DNA from: Avena insularis
Lineage: Eukaryota > Streptophyta > Magnoliopsida > Poales > Poaceae
Assembly: GCA_023614405.1 (NCBI GenBank)
Contig: CM042694.1
Coordinates: forward strand, 479,605,392 to 479,669,391
Direction of reading: 5' to 3'
DNA: 64,000 bases
Below, piece by piece: positions 14,219 to 25,423 of this stretch (position 1 is its first letter; every line of letters starts with the position of its first letter). The translations under genes and the position numbers were made by a program. A model generated the notes under the pieces. It saw only the letters and a program-made list of their open reading frames with translations, made no database searches and was not told the origin of the DNA.

Positions 14219-14233
14219 AGGCTCTGATACCAC
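14219..14233 (-). promoter_or_regulatory. Primer-binding site, internal region 2 (tRNA-iMet)
   Basis: The minus strand reads TGGTATCAGAGCC directly after the LTR end CCCAACAG, an exact match to the initiator-methionine tRNA site of Copia elements. The copy at 7579-7593 differs by one base. Confidence 0.9.
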
Positions 14234-15947
14234 TGTTGGGTTTGCAGCATAGAAAACAAAAAATTTCCTACAATGTGAACAACTAAGCACCAAGATCTAT
14301 CTACCTAGATACAATCAATGGGTGGATATACATCCATAGAGAACATACCCTTGAAGAGCGACAAAGAGTTGTTAACAAGTTTGAACTTGTGGATGATATA
14401 GTCATACACTTGTCGATCTCAAGATCGTGATGAATTCTAGCATGTCCAGCACCAACAAGTCTAGTAGGTCTAGCACCGGCAAGTCCAACAGGTCCAACAC
14501 CAGTAAGTCCAGCACCGCAAAGCAGTGGTGCATCCGTGATTGCACACACGTCCGGTACCCCGACAACCTCTGTGTCCTTATTCCAGCGATGTAGCGGAAG
14601 CAACAACTCCTTTCCAGACAAATCCACCGGGAACATGTATCTTGCTTATCCGAGACCATGGGGAATTATTTCTAGAGGGGGAGAGAGATCCTTCACGAGG
14701 AGGTGTGAGTGAGATGGAGTGAGAGGGGTGCCTTTTATAGGAGGAGGGGTAGCCAAAGGCCATGGCATGGTAGCCATGGTGGGTGCCCCACCTCTTCCTC
14801 ATTCATGTGGGTGGATCACCCACTCACATAAAAGACCTCCACTCAAAATTCCACTCACACATGCATTAATTTTCCAAATTAATGGATCTCTCATTTAATA
14901 AAACTATTTTATTTATTTTATTCAGAATTTTGTTAATTACTTTAATTAACAAACATTCACATAAAACCCCCTGCAACATTTCAATATCACATGCATAACC
15001 AGTTTCTGCAATTTCACCCAAAACAATTCCGGTTTCCATCGAAATGATTCCAGCGCTTTCTTAAATCTTTATCTAAAACATATTTGCTCCAAATGGTGTT
15101 GGTATCCCTTAAGTGTGTCACCCTATGGTTCGCGAATAATGCAGACATGATCGAGACCCTTCTCTAATCAATAATCAGCAGCAGGACCTGGAGATCTGTA
15201 TTGACTCCCACACATTCAACAATGACTCTAGTGATCATGTGAACCTTTAACGTTGTAAATAAATCCCTTTGGCTCGCGATATATTACATGTTCGAGATTG
15301 GATCATCGGTATCTCCATACCTAGTTTGATCTCGTTACCGACATGCACTCTTTTCTCGTTCCCGTGATATAACATTCTAGTGATCACATCAATTGCTTGC
15401 AAGCTATCTCAATGTGATATCACTGAAACAGCCTAGAGTATATCTATTCGTCATCGGGATGGACAAATCCCACTCTTGATCCATGATCCTCAACATAACA
15501 CCTTCGGAGTATCTGAACCCACCTTTATAGTCACCCTGGTACGGTGTGATGTTAATGTTATCAAGTTACTCTTCTAGTGTTAGCAATTGACATGATCTCA
15601 TGGTCTAAGGACTAAGATTACTTCGTATGATGTTATAGCAATTTAAACACAATGACTTTGATCGTAATTCTATATTTCGGATGAATGTTCATCACATCAT
15701 TCACCAATGTTATGTCCTTGTTATTAACAACAGCCAATGTCCATGATCAGGAAACCTTGATCATCTTGTTAATCAACGAGATTTTTGATAAGAGAGGCAT
15801 AACTAGGAACCTTTTATTTTTTTATTAAACACACATGTATTAATGTTTCCAATTAATACAATTATAGCATAAAAAATAAACATTTATCATAAACAAGGAA
15901 TAAGATAATAACCACTTTATTATTGCCTCTCGGGCATATTCCCTTCA
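14234..15947 (-). repeat. Copia LTR copy C
   Basis: A complete 1714-bp LTR with edges TGTTGGGTTTGCAGC and CATATTCCCTTCA, the outer 5' LTR of the array. The sequence after 15947 (CCAGT onward) is unrelated and belongs to a Tat-type antisense gene, so 15948 is the outer boundary. The expected left TSD lies outside the window. A reverse-strand TATA box matching that of copy B is near 14731. Confidence 0.9.
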
Positions 15948-17623
15948 CCAGTCGCACGTGCTCTTGGCCCATGAAAAGCATGTCCTGTAGGAAGGGATGA
16001 AGCAGAATCCACATCAGACGAAGCAAAGGACTCGAGGGATCCCTCAAATGAATAAGCACACACTTATATGGTCACCTAAAGACTCTGAGGGTTCCATGCC
16101 ATCTAAGTAATAACTCTGCGATGCCCCAACTTGGAGGAGATCGAGGAACTATCACCGGGGGTGGCCACTGTCTTTGGTGAAGGCTTGGTCGTCTCCACGC
16201 CCTTGCCCTTGGAATCCACGACTCTAAGAAAATCAACGAGAAGTATACTCTGAACATCGCAAAAATGCAGACTCTTACCCATCAAATCTATTGAGGTCAA
16301 AAATTTCCTCCCGCTTCTGATTCTTCTGAGGCTTGGGAGGCATGCCGCAGGAAACGGACTCACGGCACCCGCATTAGGATGTAGATCCTTCGGCGTCGCT
16401 GGTGTGGAGGCATCCGAATCTTCGCTCTGCCCTTGCTTGTGAGTCTTGCCCTTACTAGACTCGGGGGCTCCATGTGCCTCAGTAGCGGGCACAATCGAAT
16501 CTGATTCATCTTCCTCTCCAGCCTCGGGAGGGATTATGCCCTCGGGTTGGGGAGGTATCGAGCCTTCAACTTTCCACTCCTGTAGAAAAAAAGATAACAT
16601 CATCATGTCTCCACCAAAACTATCCTACAGACAAGGAAATATGCAATAGGAAATTACCGCCGGTGCAGGATTGATGGCATGGAATGGCTTGGTGTTCGAC
16701 TCTGCAGGAAGAGCTTCTTTCACGGTGAGCTAGGACAATGACCTAATTTTATTTTCGAGGTCCACCGATGTCATGTCTTCCATGCAAATGCATGTCAGTT
16801 CTAATAAGCCACACTAGAGGAACATCGGGTAACCCCTGACCTGTAATCTTTGCACCCGACACCGCAGCCAGTTTCGAATGAGGTCTACACCAGAGAACTC
16901 CTTGCCTCAGATGAGATGAAGGTCCTGCACCCGCTTGTACAAGATCTCCACCTCGTCCACTTCACTAGACATAACCATGTTCTTCTAGGACCTCTTCCTC
17001 TTCAGCTCCGCCTTTGGGTCAAAGGGGGCAAGGTCGAACCTCTGCTCCCCCATCTTCTGGTCTCGGATGTAGAACCATTTGTCCCTCCATCCTTGGGCGG
17101 AATCGATGAAGTTGAGGCTAAAGTACTGAACATGGGGACTCATGGATATACTTCATCCGCTGATGTCGTATAATATGGACTTTGACCCTGATTGCCTCTT
17201 CACATTAAAAAGCTTTTTGAAGAGTCCGAAGTGTGGCTCGATACCGAGCTAGCATTCACACAGGGTGATGAAGCAAGCGATGTGAAGAACCGAATTGGGA
17301 GTCAGCTAGTGAAGCTGAATCCCGTAGAAACAAAGCAATCCGTGAACGAAATCATGGAGGGGAAGAGAAAGACCACGAAGTAGGAATGCAAGAAACATAA
17401 CGCGGAACCTGGCGGGAGGATTAGGGATTACCTCCGATCCGGGAATTAGGCAATCAACTTCCTTGTCCGGAATAATACCGACCCAGTGTAGAGGATGGAG
17501 CTCGTGGTCCCTCAATGTGGAGCACCGCCAGGATCCATTGGTAACACGAGTCTTGCTGCCCTTCTTCTTGGGGGTAGCAGTGGTGGTGCCAGATCCAACA
17601 CCACCAGACTTCTTCTTCCCCAT
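15948..17623 (-). pseudogene. Antisense gene fragment of a Tat-type element (E5), putative gypsy-type transposon protein
   Basis: A broken gene read from ATG at 17623 toward lower coordinates. It starts MGKKKSGGVG; blocks such as HPLHWVGIIPDKEVDCLIPG, NPPARFRVMFLAFLLRGLSL, NFIDSAQGWRDKWFYIRDQK and PFHAINPAPA follow across several frames, then an acidic Ser/Pro/Glu-rich exon at about 16260-16580. The order and spacing match the protein Pfam calls putative gypsy-type transposon (Transposase_28), encoded antisense in Tat/Grande-type elements. A splice donor (GTAATT) at about 16658 and an acceptor (TTCTACAG) at about 16580 are visible. Frameshifts and stops break it, and the Copia array cuts it at 15948. 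The protein's function is unknown. Confidence 0.7.
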
Positions 17624-17965
17624 ATTCCTCTGACAGAGAGATTGCAAGAAGTAGCTTGAAAATTCTTTAAGCACGTCTAGCGCAAAGAGCAGGCTAAGAA
17701 CAATGGTGCGGAGCAGAGAGACAATAGCAGCAGCGCAAGGAGGAAGAAGAAGCAGAGTACCAAAATTACTGCTATTAATTGCTACTTAAGCACCGAAGAG
17801 ATACCATCCGATGGCCAGAAATCCTCTCCTTTGATGCGTGACACACATCGGCACCGACGCATGGTGGCGTGTACACCGAACCATCATCGCGCGATCCCCA
17901 CTTAGCGCAAAAATCGAGGAGACGCAGTTAAAACCTCAATTTACACGTGACTGGTCAAATCCTGG
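17624..17965. other. Upstream region of the E5 antisense gene, no gene seen
   Basis: About 340 bp between the antisense start codon and the next LTR fragment. In related elements this segment lies between the antisense gene and the 3' LTR and would hold the antisense promoter and polypurine tract. No E5 LTR is present; the sequence changes abruptly at 17966. Confidence 0.5.
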
Positions 17966-18258
17966 TGATACATCCCAAATGTATCTACTTTTCCAAGTAC
18001 TTTGCTCAATGATTTGATCCGGAATCTTCCCATACTTGGATAAAACTGCTGCATTTAACGTTGTTTTTAGCAAAAGTCTTTTTCTGTTAGTTTTCACAGG
18101 AAATAAAATCAAGGAAAAATACCATGTCAGTTTTTCACCAAATAATGAAGCCTGGGACCTTGGAATCAAGCAAACGGATCCACGAGGCCCAAAAGAGACC
18201 AGGTAGTGCGCCTAGTAAGGGTGGGCGCACCACCCATGCCCTTTTGGCCGTGGAGCAT
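17966..18258 (+). mobile_element. 5' part of a Gypsy-type LTR (TGATACATCCCAAATG)
   Basis: The segment starts TGATACATCCCAAATGTATC, the form taken by the first bases of widespread Triticeae Gypsy LTRs (TGATACGTCTCCAACG type). It also has the usual CACGAGGCCC and GTGGGCGCACC blocks at about 18180-18230. It stops at 18258, where a different repeat starts with TGTAACATCC, so the later insertion cuts it. AGCAT at 18254-18258 would be the TSD of that insertion; its partner lies outside the window. Confidence 0.6.
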
Positions 18259-19787
18259 TGTAACATCCTAGCATTAGAGCTTAGAAATAAGCTGAGATGA
18301 GGTGTGTGCATTGCATTCATGCATAGAAAATCTGGATAATTTTCGTGCTTTTAAATAAAACTTATCAAAGTGATTGAAGCTTCTCTTAACTTGGTGGAAT
18401 TGAAGTAGATCATCAAGTTGACTGCGATAAGTTTCAACATGACCTTTGCTAAAACCTTATCTTTGGGTAATATAATTTGATCTAAGGGTAGATCAAATGT
18501 AATAAAACTAAGTCACAACACACTACTTAATAAGGAGTACTAGATCTTCTAGAGATCATTACATGGTATTCCATACAACAACTCAAGGATGAATACTTAA
18601 TATTCCAAAGATGATATCAAGGTGTTATCTACCACAAACCCTGAATACCAAGTCAAACATATAATCCAAGTAAAGAAACCTCATAACTAAATCTTGAAAC
18701 ACTTGCTTTCCATAGTTATTCCTACCATGAGCATCATGGTAGTTCTTAAACATTAACTCTTATAATAGATAGAGTAGAAAAGGAAGTCAAGCCAAGACCA
18801 TTCATCACATGTCCTTATTGTCATATTAAAATATGACATTCCTATTTAATCAAGTCCTAGTGTTAGTTGATCATCAATGTTGAGTGATCAATTCTTAACC
18901 TAGCACTTATTGATTCTTAGCTTTGACCTATTATATTGACCATCCAAAGACCAAAGTGAATTAGTAAGAATAAGGAACTAGATATGGTAGAGTGTGCCAT
19001 CATCAATGGAATGTGATCCTTAGTGGAGATCAAACCATCTGATGTTGGAGGAGTTAACTCACTCATGAGTTAACTAGAATAAGTACCTAAACCCAAGAGT
19101 TAAGCTAGTGACCATGAAGCTATGAGAAAGCTAGTAGTATTATAGTATCCAATGATAATCCTGTTAAGCCAAGTAGATATAAATATAAAGTAAGCTTCCT
19201 TAACAAGATAAATCCTATAGAGAGACTAGTACAAGCCTACTACTTAGTTGAATATAGATCTTGGTCAGACAATTAGAAGCCTAAGCTTTACTTGATAAAA
19301 GGTTGGCGGTCATTATTCCCAAGTCATTTGAGAATAGATGACCAGTTAATAAAGAAGAGTTGTGAGTATACTAAGTCAGGCAAGCCCTAGTAAGATGAAT
19401 CATCTAGCTTGACCATGAGAAGTCAAGCTAGAGTATGATGAAGCATATAATATGAGTTGTATGGAGTAGCTGGAGGCATAATAGTTTAACCCAGCTAGTA
19501 AAAGAGTAAACTTGTGTTATGGGAGTAGCACCCTACCCATTCCAAATGATTGGTATCACATGTGATATATAGAGAGGATTGTAATCTTGCAAGCCTTGGA
19601 AGTAAATGCAAGGTGGATATAAAAGGAGTTAATGGGTGGAGTTAGAAGTAGCTACATTGATGGACTCATCAAGGGTAGTTAAATAAATGAAAGTTATATA
19701 CTAGAGTAATAATGGAGAATGAGTTTTACTGAAGTGACATGACCATGTCAGCATATGATGATGGATATGGTGGAGTCAGATGATTGT
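18259..19787 (+). mobile_element. Long host repeat, segment H1 (starts TGTAACATCC; probable LTR)
   Basis: An AT-rich, non-coding 1.5-kb segment whose first bases TGTAACATCCTAGC fit a class of grass Gypsy LTRs beginning TGTAACAYCC. It is interrupted at 19787 by element E1 and resumes after 39848, the five bases ATTGT being duplicated on each side. I see no frame, RNA gene or MITE in it. Its assignment as LTR rather than internal sequence rests on the TG start and on resemblance to known long LTRs. Confidence 0.55.
19783..19787. repeat. Target-site duplication of E1, left copy (ATTGT)
   Basis: ATTGT directly before TGATGGGGAT and again at 39849-39853 after the 3' LTR, as expected from one integrase-mediated insertion. 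Confidence 0.9.
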
Positions 19788-20260
19788 TGATGGGGATATG
19801 CCGAACGGGGTATGCCTAGCAGGGCGTTCCAATTGGGTCCTGGCGACTGGAATGCGACTGAGGAGAAGGCCTAGCGATTGGAGACTGGAGGCCCAGAAGC
19901 ATACTCGAAGCCCAGTCGGATTAGGTTAAAGCCTCTAAATCCATATCTTGTTCGGTTGTAAGCTGTAAACCCTAGCGAGGTGACTCCTATATAAACCTCC
20001 CTAGGGTACTCTGAGGACTAACGTTCCATCATACACCCCTTCGAGCAACTCGCTACCTAGACGCCGAGCTCGCCACCCTTGTAACTCGGTCTCCATCAAT
20101 CTAATCTAACAGGAGTAGGTCTTTAGCCTCCGTGGGGCTGAACCTGGGAATACCCATGTGCATCCGCCCCCATCTCGCACCGCAGATGGCCACCAGCTCA
20201 TGCCCCTGATTCTATCAATCACTGCCTACTATAGCGACTATTGTGGCCATTTCCACGACA
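19788..20260 (+). repeat. E1 5' LTR
   Basis: 473 bp, TGATGGGGATATGCC to CCATTTCCACGACA. A TATA box (TATATAAA) is at 19988-19995. Compared with the 3' LTR (498 bp) it lacks about 25 bp after TTGGGTC near 19836. An ATG at 20186, 25 codons before the LTR end, opens the gag frame; here the eighth codon of that leader is TGA, whereas the 3' LTR has CGA. Confidence 0.9.
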
Positions 20261-22640
20261 GCGACGCCCACCATGGGGCCTGGCCGGACTGGCCTGAGTT
20301 CTGCAGCGAGACTCTACTCGCCGATCGACCGACCGATCGCCACCGGCCGCATGATCGCCATCGGCGGGATCTTACAGATCCTGCCCAGCAGCTACATCCC
20401 GGCGTCGTGCCCGGTCACCCATAGCACGATAATGCCGGTTGGCTCCATCAACCTATTCGTCGGCTTCACCACCGCAGTCAATCCGGCGGCAACGGCGAAC
20501 GTCGGAGGATCACCACCACGCCGCGATCTGCTCTCGGAGGAGCAGGTCCGATCCATCAGGAGCCTCGCCTCCGAGTATGATTCGGCCGCCAGCAACGCGA
20601 CCGAGACCAACACCGCCACGGACGACACGACCCTACACGATGATGCTGACTCCATGACCCCTGCCTCGGTCGAAGGATCCATCACCGCAGCATCACGGGA
20701 GGACTCCATCACGCGGGTCTCCAACCCTGAGGATTTCGAGGATTCCTCAATCCTTGGGATCTTCGACTCCGACTTAGGCTCGGAGTCCCCCGAGGACTTC
20801 CGTGCCAGATCCAATCACTTCAACGCGATCTACATGGCGGGCAACACGGTCGCTCCGCCAGATCCATTCTCCAGATCAATCCCTCCTACCGCGACGGCCA
20901 CGGAGGTGGAGGAAGCCCGCCATCGACTGGAGGAGGCGACGCGCAAGGAGATAGCCGAGCGCGAGAAATTCCGCCTCGAGCGGGCAACGGCGCAGGAGCT
21001 GTCGCTCTACCACCAGCGCCGCATCAGGACCCGCCTGAAATCCAACATCCAAGGCCACGTCCTAAACTTCAATGACGAGAGCGACCCCGCACGTGCGACT
21101 GAGCGGGAGTACTGCGAGAACGCACCACCAGGCGGCAGCAATCGACCACCACCCGACGCACTGGTGACTAGGGCCCCGCCACCACCCATTGGCCGCGTAC
21201 CCCCGCCGTACTAGACGCGGATCATAATCTCGCCACAGGCCCGCGCCGCCAATGGACTCCCACTATACTCGACCCCGATGGACAATGTCATCGCGGCTGA
21301 CGCTGCAGTCGCCAACCTCAATGTCCAGGGAGAGGGCGCACTGCAGATCTAGTACGCCAAGGCCCTATCGCCAGGGCCATCGAGCAGCAAGCCACGGGAG
21401 TCGACCCGCGGGGGAGGATGTATTCCCGCTCCTCGGCAAGAAGGGCGGCCTCAAGAGGTCACCCAACCATCGCCAACGTCGTAACCTGCCCACCACCATA
21501 GCCCCTGGCAACATAGCCACGGGCCGCCAACCCCGCTCTCTCCACCAACGAGCCGCGATCGGTGAACAACACGGTCGCCGCCAACGGGCAACCTATCGAC
21601 GCCCGAACGCACATCATCAACAACTAGGCTTGGTGGGCGCGCCAGCCCAATGACTTGAGGCACACCCTCACCAACCGCGGCAACCCCGAACCCAGGGGCT
21701 CGCTCAGCCGAGTCGGCCCGTAGTGCTTTGGACCAATGATCCGAGGCAAGAAGTACCCTGCCAACTTCAAGGCGCCCAAGGAGATCGAAAAGTACGATCC
21801 AACGTACGACCCAGCGGTCTGGCTGGACACATACCTCATAGCAATGGGGATTGCCGGCCACACCGACCTGCTTGCCGCCCTCTACCTCCCCCTAATGATG
21901 GAGGGCGCGACCCGACAATGGATCAACACCCTTCCCGCCGATAACATCGACTCGTGGCAGGAGATGCGGGACGCCTTCGTCAAGCACTTTGAGGGCTCCT
22001 ACACCCGCGCCACCACCATCGAGGACCTAGAACGATGCATCCAGGGACAACATGAGTCGACCCGCCACTGGATCCAAAGGTGGCAGGAACTATGGATCAA
22101 CGCCTCCGGCATCCACTGGACACGACAATACATTGCTTCAAGAACACGTGCCGGTACGAACCCCTGGTCACCAAGATCAAGAGGGTCTACCGGACGCTCG
22201 GCAACATCCCCGACCTCCTCGAGATCGCCAAGCGCTACACGGAGGAGGATCCCAACCAAGACTCCGACAACGAGGCGGGGGGAAGACGCCACGTCAGTGC
22301 CCATGACAGCGGGCGACAGCGTGACATGTGCTACATCAACACTCGCATCACCGGCAAGCGCCACGATAACGGGCGAGTCGACTTTGTCGCCAACGCCGGC
22401 TATGGCCAGCGCGACCCGAAGAACTTCCGCCATGACGGAGGAAACTACCGCGCCAACAACATGGCGAGGCCAAAATTCGACCCCGCCGCCCTACTCAACT
22501 AACCTTGCGTCTACCACAGCAGGGAGGGAAAACCCGCCACCCACACTACCACCGACGGCCACTCCCTCAAGGGGATCTAAAAGGCAAGATGAGCATGGGA
22601 CGACCCAACAACAACCCGCCACGGGATAACAAAAACGCCG
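20186..22640 (+). pseudogene. gag: E1 gag (capsid polyprotein), decayed
   Basis: Gag would form the virus-like particle around element RNA. The frame is open from 20243 to 21214 (MAISTTATPTMG to RVPPPY), acidic in the first half, with a coiled-coil-like segment (VEEARHRLEEATRKEIAERE) near residues 220-250. The next 500 bp is split over several frames. From 21736 the frame gives the conserved retrotransposon gag block: YPANFKAPKEIEKYDPTYDP, then RQWINTLPADNIDSWQEMRD and FVKHFEGSY. A frameshift near 22130 moves it to the frame ending at 22501, where TAA replaces a Gln codon found in E2. A CCHC-like remnant (CVYHSREGKPATHTTTD) follows. TAG at 21350 replaces a CAG of E2. Confidence 0.8.
20261..20279 (+). 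promoter_or_regulatory. E1 primer-binding site
   Basis: GCGACGCCCACCATGGGGC follows the LTR end directly. E2 (TGGCGCCCACCGTGGGGC) and E3 (TTAGCGCCCACCATGGGGC) have nearly the same bases in the same place. The complement ends in GGGCGCCA, consistent with a tRNA 3' CCA end; I cannot name the tRNA. E1 has two changes from the E2 form in the first bases. Confidence 0.75.
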
Positions 22641-23479
22641 ATGGCTTCGGCAACGCCGTTAGATCGCTCCATACCTTCACAAGGCTCGGCACCAAGCACG
22701 AGAGGAAGGTGCTCGCCCGCGCAGTCGTTGTCAATGCGGTGACACAGGTCGATATCCCCCGCTTCCTCAACTAGTCCGAGCAGAGCATCACCTGGAGTCG
22801 CCAGGACCACGCACCAAAAATCGAGTACCAAGGGCGAGTCGCCCTGGTGGTCAGGCCCAAAGTGGCCGACTATTGGCTACCCAAGACACTGATGGACGGC
22901 GGGAGCTCCATCAACATCATGTACCTGGACACGTTCAAAAGGCTCCAGCTCTCGGAATCAGCAATCAAGCCGACCCTGACAACCTTCCACGGCATCGTCC
23001 CCGGTCAGAAGGCGTACCTGATCGGAGAAGTGACCCTGTCGGTCACCTTCGGCACACCAGCAAACTACTGGACCGAGCGGATCGAGTTCGAGCTGGTGAA
23101 CTTCCGCAACCCCTACCACTGCGTCCTGGGACGCCAAACGTTCGCCAAATTCATGGCGGCCCCCCACTACGCCTACAACATGATGAAGCTTCTAGGGCCA
23201 AGCGGCATCATCACCGTCCACGATGACCCTGCTATGGCCGTGGAATGCGAGGACAAAGGCACCGAATTCGCAGATGCCGTCATTGCCATGGAGACTGACC
23301 ATGCGGAGGAGCTCGCGAAATACGCGGGCAATATCAACAAGGACGACCCCACCATCCTGAAGAAGCCAACCACCGCCAGCTCCTCATTCGAGGCAACCAC
23401 GCACACCCGCACCGTCGAGCTCGTCTCGGGTGATTCCAGCCAGACGGTCACCATTGGGGCGCACATGAGCCCCGCATAG
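22641..23479 (+). pseudogene. pol: E1 protease domain (aspartic), ending at a TAG
   Basis: An aspartic protease would cut the Gag-Pol polyprotein. The frame at 22847-23479 is uninterrupted and contains LMDGGSSINIMYLDTFKRL, where LMDGGSS replaces the usual LVDTGAS or LIDSGSS catalytic loop; Tat-clade proteases often have DGGSS-like loops. Further blocks are FHGIVPGQKAYLIGEVTL and HCVLGRQTFAKFMAAPHYAY. The start is unclear; the homologous frame in E2 extends further upstream, and TAG at 22772 (a Gln or Trp site) interrupts it here. The frame ends at TAG 23477-23479, the same place as in E2 and E3, just before the RT leader ENRDIFAWKPSDMPGVPREL. Confidence 0.8.
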
Positions 23480-25423
23480 GAAAGGATGCTCATTGGGTTC
23501 CTCCATGAGAATCGCGACATCTTCGCATGGAAACCATCTGACATGCCCGGTGTCCCGAGGGAACTCGCTGAGCACAAACTCAACGCCGACCCCAAAGTGC
23601 GACCAGTAAAGCAGTCGCTGTGGCCCTTCAATGAAGAGCGCCATAGAGCAATCGCTGAAGAAGTACAGCGCTTGCTGGTCGCCGGCTTCATTCGGCCAAT
23701 CAAATACTCCAAGTGGCTGGCAAACCTAGTCCTGGTCCTGAAAAAGAACAACAGTGGATAATGTGTATCGATTACACCAACCTCAACAGCGCCTGCTCGA
23801 AGGAGGAGTTCGTCCTACCGCGGATCGATCAGATCATCGACTCGACCACGGGATTGGAGTCGCTGTGCTTCCTTGATGCGTATTTTGGCTACAACCAGAT
23901 CAAAATGGCGGTCAAGGATGAGGAGAATATGGTGTTCATCACGCCATTCGGCACCTTATGCTACACAACCATGACGTTCGGCCTCAAGAACACCGGCGCA
24001 ACATACCAAAGGTGCATGCAGGAGTGCCTTGCAAGCCAAATTGGCCGCAACATACACGTCTACATCGACGACGTGGTGGTAAAATCCACCCGCTAGGATG
24101 ACCTACTCGCCGACCTGTCCGAAACCTTCGCAAACCTGCAAAGGTACAACATCAAACTCAACCCAGGGAAATGCACCTTCGGTGTCCCCACTAGACAACT
24201 CCTGGGATATGTGGTCTCCAAACGAGGAATCGAGGCCAACCCCACCAAGATTGACACCATTGCGTGACTCGGGAAACCCGAGTGCCTGTGTGACGTCCAG
24301 AAGTTGGCTGGGTGAGTCGCGGCTCTCAGTCGCTTCATCCCTCGGCTCGGTGAGAAGGCAATGCCCCTCTACCGCCTAATGCGCAAGAACCCCACGTTTC
24401 AATGGGACGCGGAGGCGGACAACGCAATCAACGCACTCAAAGAAGTGCTACTCGCGGCTCCACTCTTAGCTACCCCAGTCGACAAAGAGCCAATGCTCAT
24501 GTATGTGGAGCTTCTACTCGAGTCGTCAATGCCGTGATGGTCGTCGAACGGCTAGAGGAGGGAAAGGAACGCCCTGTGCAGCGCCCCGTATACTACATCA
24601 GAGAAGTCCCGACAGACTCAAGACAGCGCTACCCGTAGTACCAGAAACTGGTATATGCGGTATTCCGAGCTCAACGGCGACTTGCACACTACTTCTAGGA
24701 ACACCCAATCACGGTCGTCTCCTCTGTGCCACTACAGGACATAATACACAATCACGAGGCAACCGGGCGAGTCGCCAAATGGGCTGTCGAAATCGGTGTC
24801 CACAACATCAAGTACGAGGCCCGCAAAGCGATCAAATCGCAAGCCCTGGCCGACTTCCTCGTAGACTAGGAAGAAGCACAGCAGACGGAGAAGCTCCCAT
24901 ACCTCCATTACTGGTTGCTCCACTTCGACGGGTCCAAGAACGCCGATGGCGCCGGGGCCGCGGTCATACTGACCTCCCCCAAGGGAGACAAGCTCTGCTA
25001 CATGCTCCACCTGTACTTTAAGCCTTGCACCAACATCATGGCAGAGTACGAGGCCCTCCTTCACGGCATGCGGGCCGCCAAGGAGATGAACATCAACCGC
25101 TTACGGTGCTACGGCGACTCCGATCTAGTCAAGTTGCCAGGACCTGCGATGTTGTCTCCCTGACAATGATAGCATACCGCCAAGCGGTAGACCAGCTGGG
25201 AGGACACTTCGATGGTTATTCAGTCAAGTGGATCGACAGGCGAACGAACGAGGAAGCAGACGCCCTCTCCCACATCGGGTCGGCTCGGCAAACACCACCC
25301 GCAGGCGTCTTCCTCGACATCATCCACAAGCCTTCGGTCTCCCCACCGAAGGAGATCGACGTCGGGATACCATTACAACCTGAGCCGGCCCTAGTCGCCA
25401 TGATTGTGGAGCCCAGCAACTAG
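23480..25423 (+). pseudogene. pol: E1 reverse transcriptase and RNase H, decayed
   Basis: RT starts with ENRDIFAWKPSDMPGVPREL (from 23486). A frameshift near 23757 moves it to the frame ending at 24096, which holds YTNLNSA, CFLDAYFGYNQI, FGLKNTGATYQRCMQ and the catalytic YIDDVVVKS. TAG at 24094 is shared with E2. The connection domain continues (LNPGKCTFGV, LLGYVVSKRGIEANPTKID) with CGA-to-TGA stops at 24267 and 24315 and CAG-to-TAG at 24636 and 24696. RNase H at about 24870-25290 keeps LHFDGSKNADGAGAAV, MAEYEALLHGMRAAKEM, RCYGDSDLV and EEADALS, so its D-E-D-D residues are recognisable; TAG at 24867 replaces the Trp of E2. Confidence 0.85.

Larger units (their letters stand above)
9310..14233 (-). 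mobile_element. Copia internal region 2 (degenerate gag-pol)
   Basis: About 4.9 kb, collinear with internal region 1 and very similar to it by eye. It runs from the primer-binding site at 14220-14232 to the polypurine tract at 9310-9325. It carries the same lesions as region 1 where compared, including both stops after the RT YVDD block and the same frame breaks near the integrase segment. No coding frame is usable. The 62-codon plus-strand frame at 11075-11263 is the chance frame also seen at 4432-4620; its presence in both shows only that the DNA is duplicated. Confidence 0.8.
1325..15947 (-). mobile_element. Copia tandem array: LTR-internal-LTR-internal-LTR (BARE/Angela-like)
   Basis: Three copies of one LTR (1325-2674 truncated, 7594-9309, 14234-15947) separate two internal regions of about 4.9 kb (2675-7593, 9310-14233), all in the same minus-strand orientation. 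Each internal region has a tRNA-iMet-type primer-binding site at its right end and a polypurine tract at its left end, so both are complete and share the middle LTR. The LTR start (TGAAGGGAACATGCC on the minus strand) and the purine tract GCAAGTGGGAGAC resemble BARE-1, WIS and Angela. Coding capacity is lost. The right flank is a Tat-type fragment; the left flank lies outside the window. Confidence 0.85.

Noticed and set aside
20392..20814. 140-codon minus-strand frame opposite E1 gag
   Set aside because: GC-rich coding sequence gives long antisense frames by chance. It overlaps a conserved Gag frame and has no splice sites or counterpart among the antisense exons.
22052..22306. Alternative frames over E1 gag (22052-22306, 22505-22774)
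   Set aside because: They are out of frame with the Gag block shared with E2 and arise from frameshifts and base composition.
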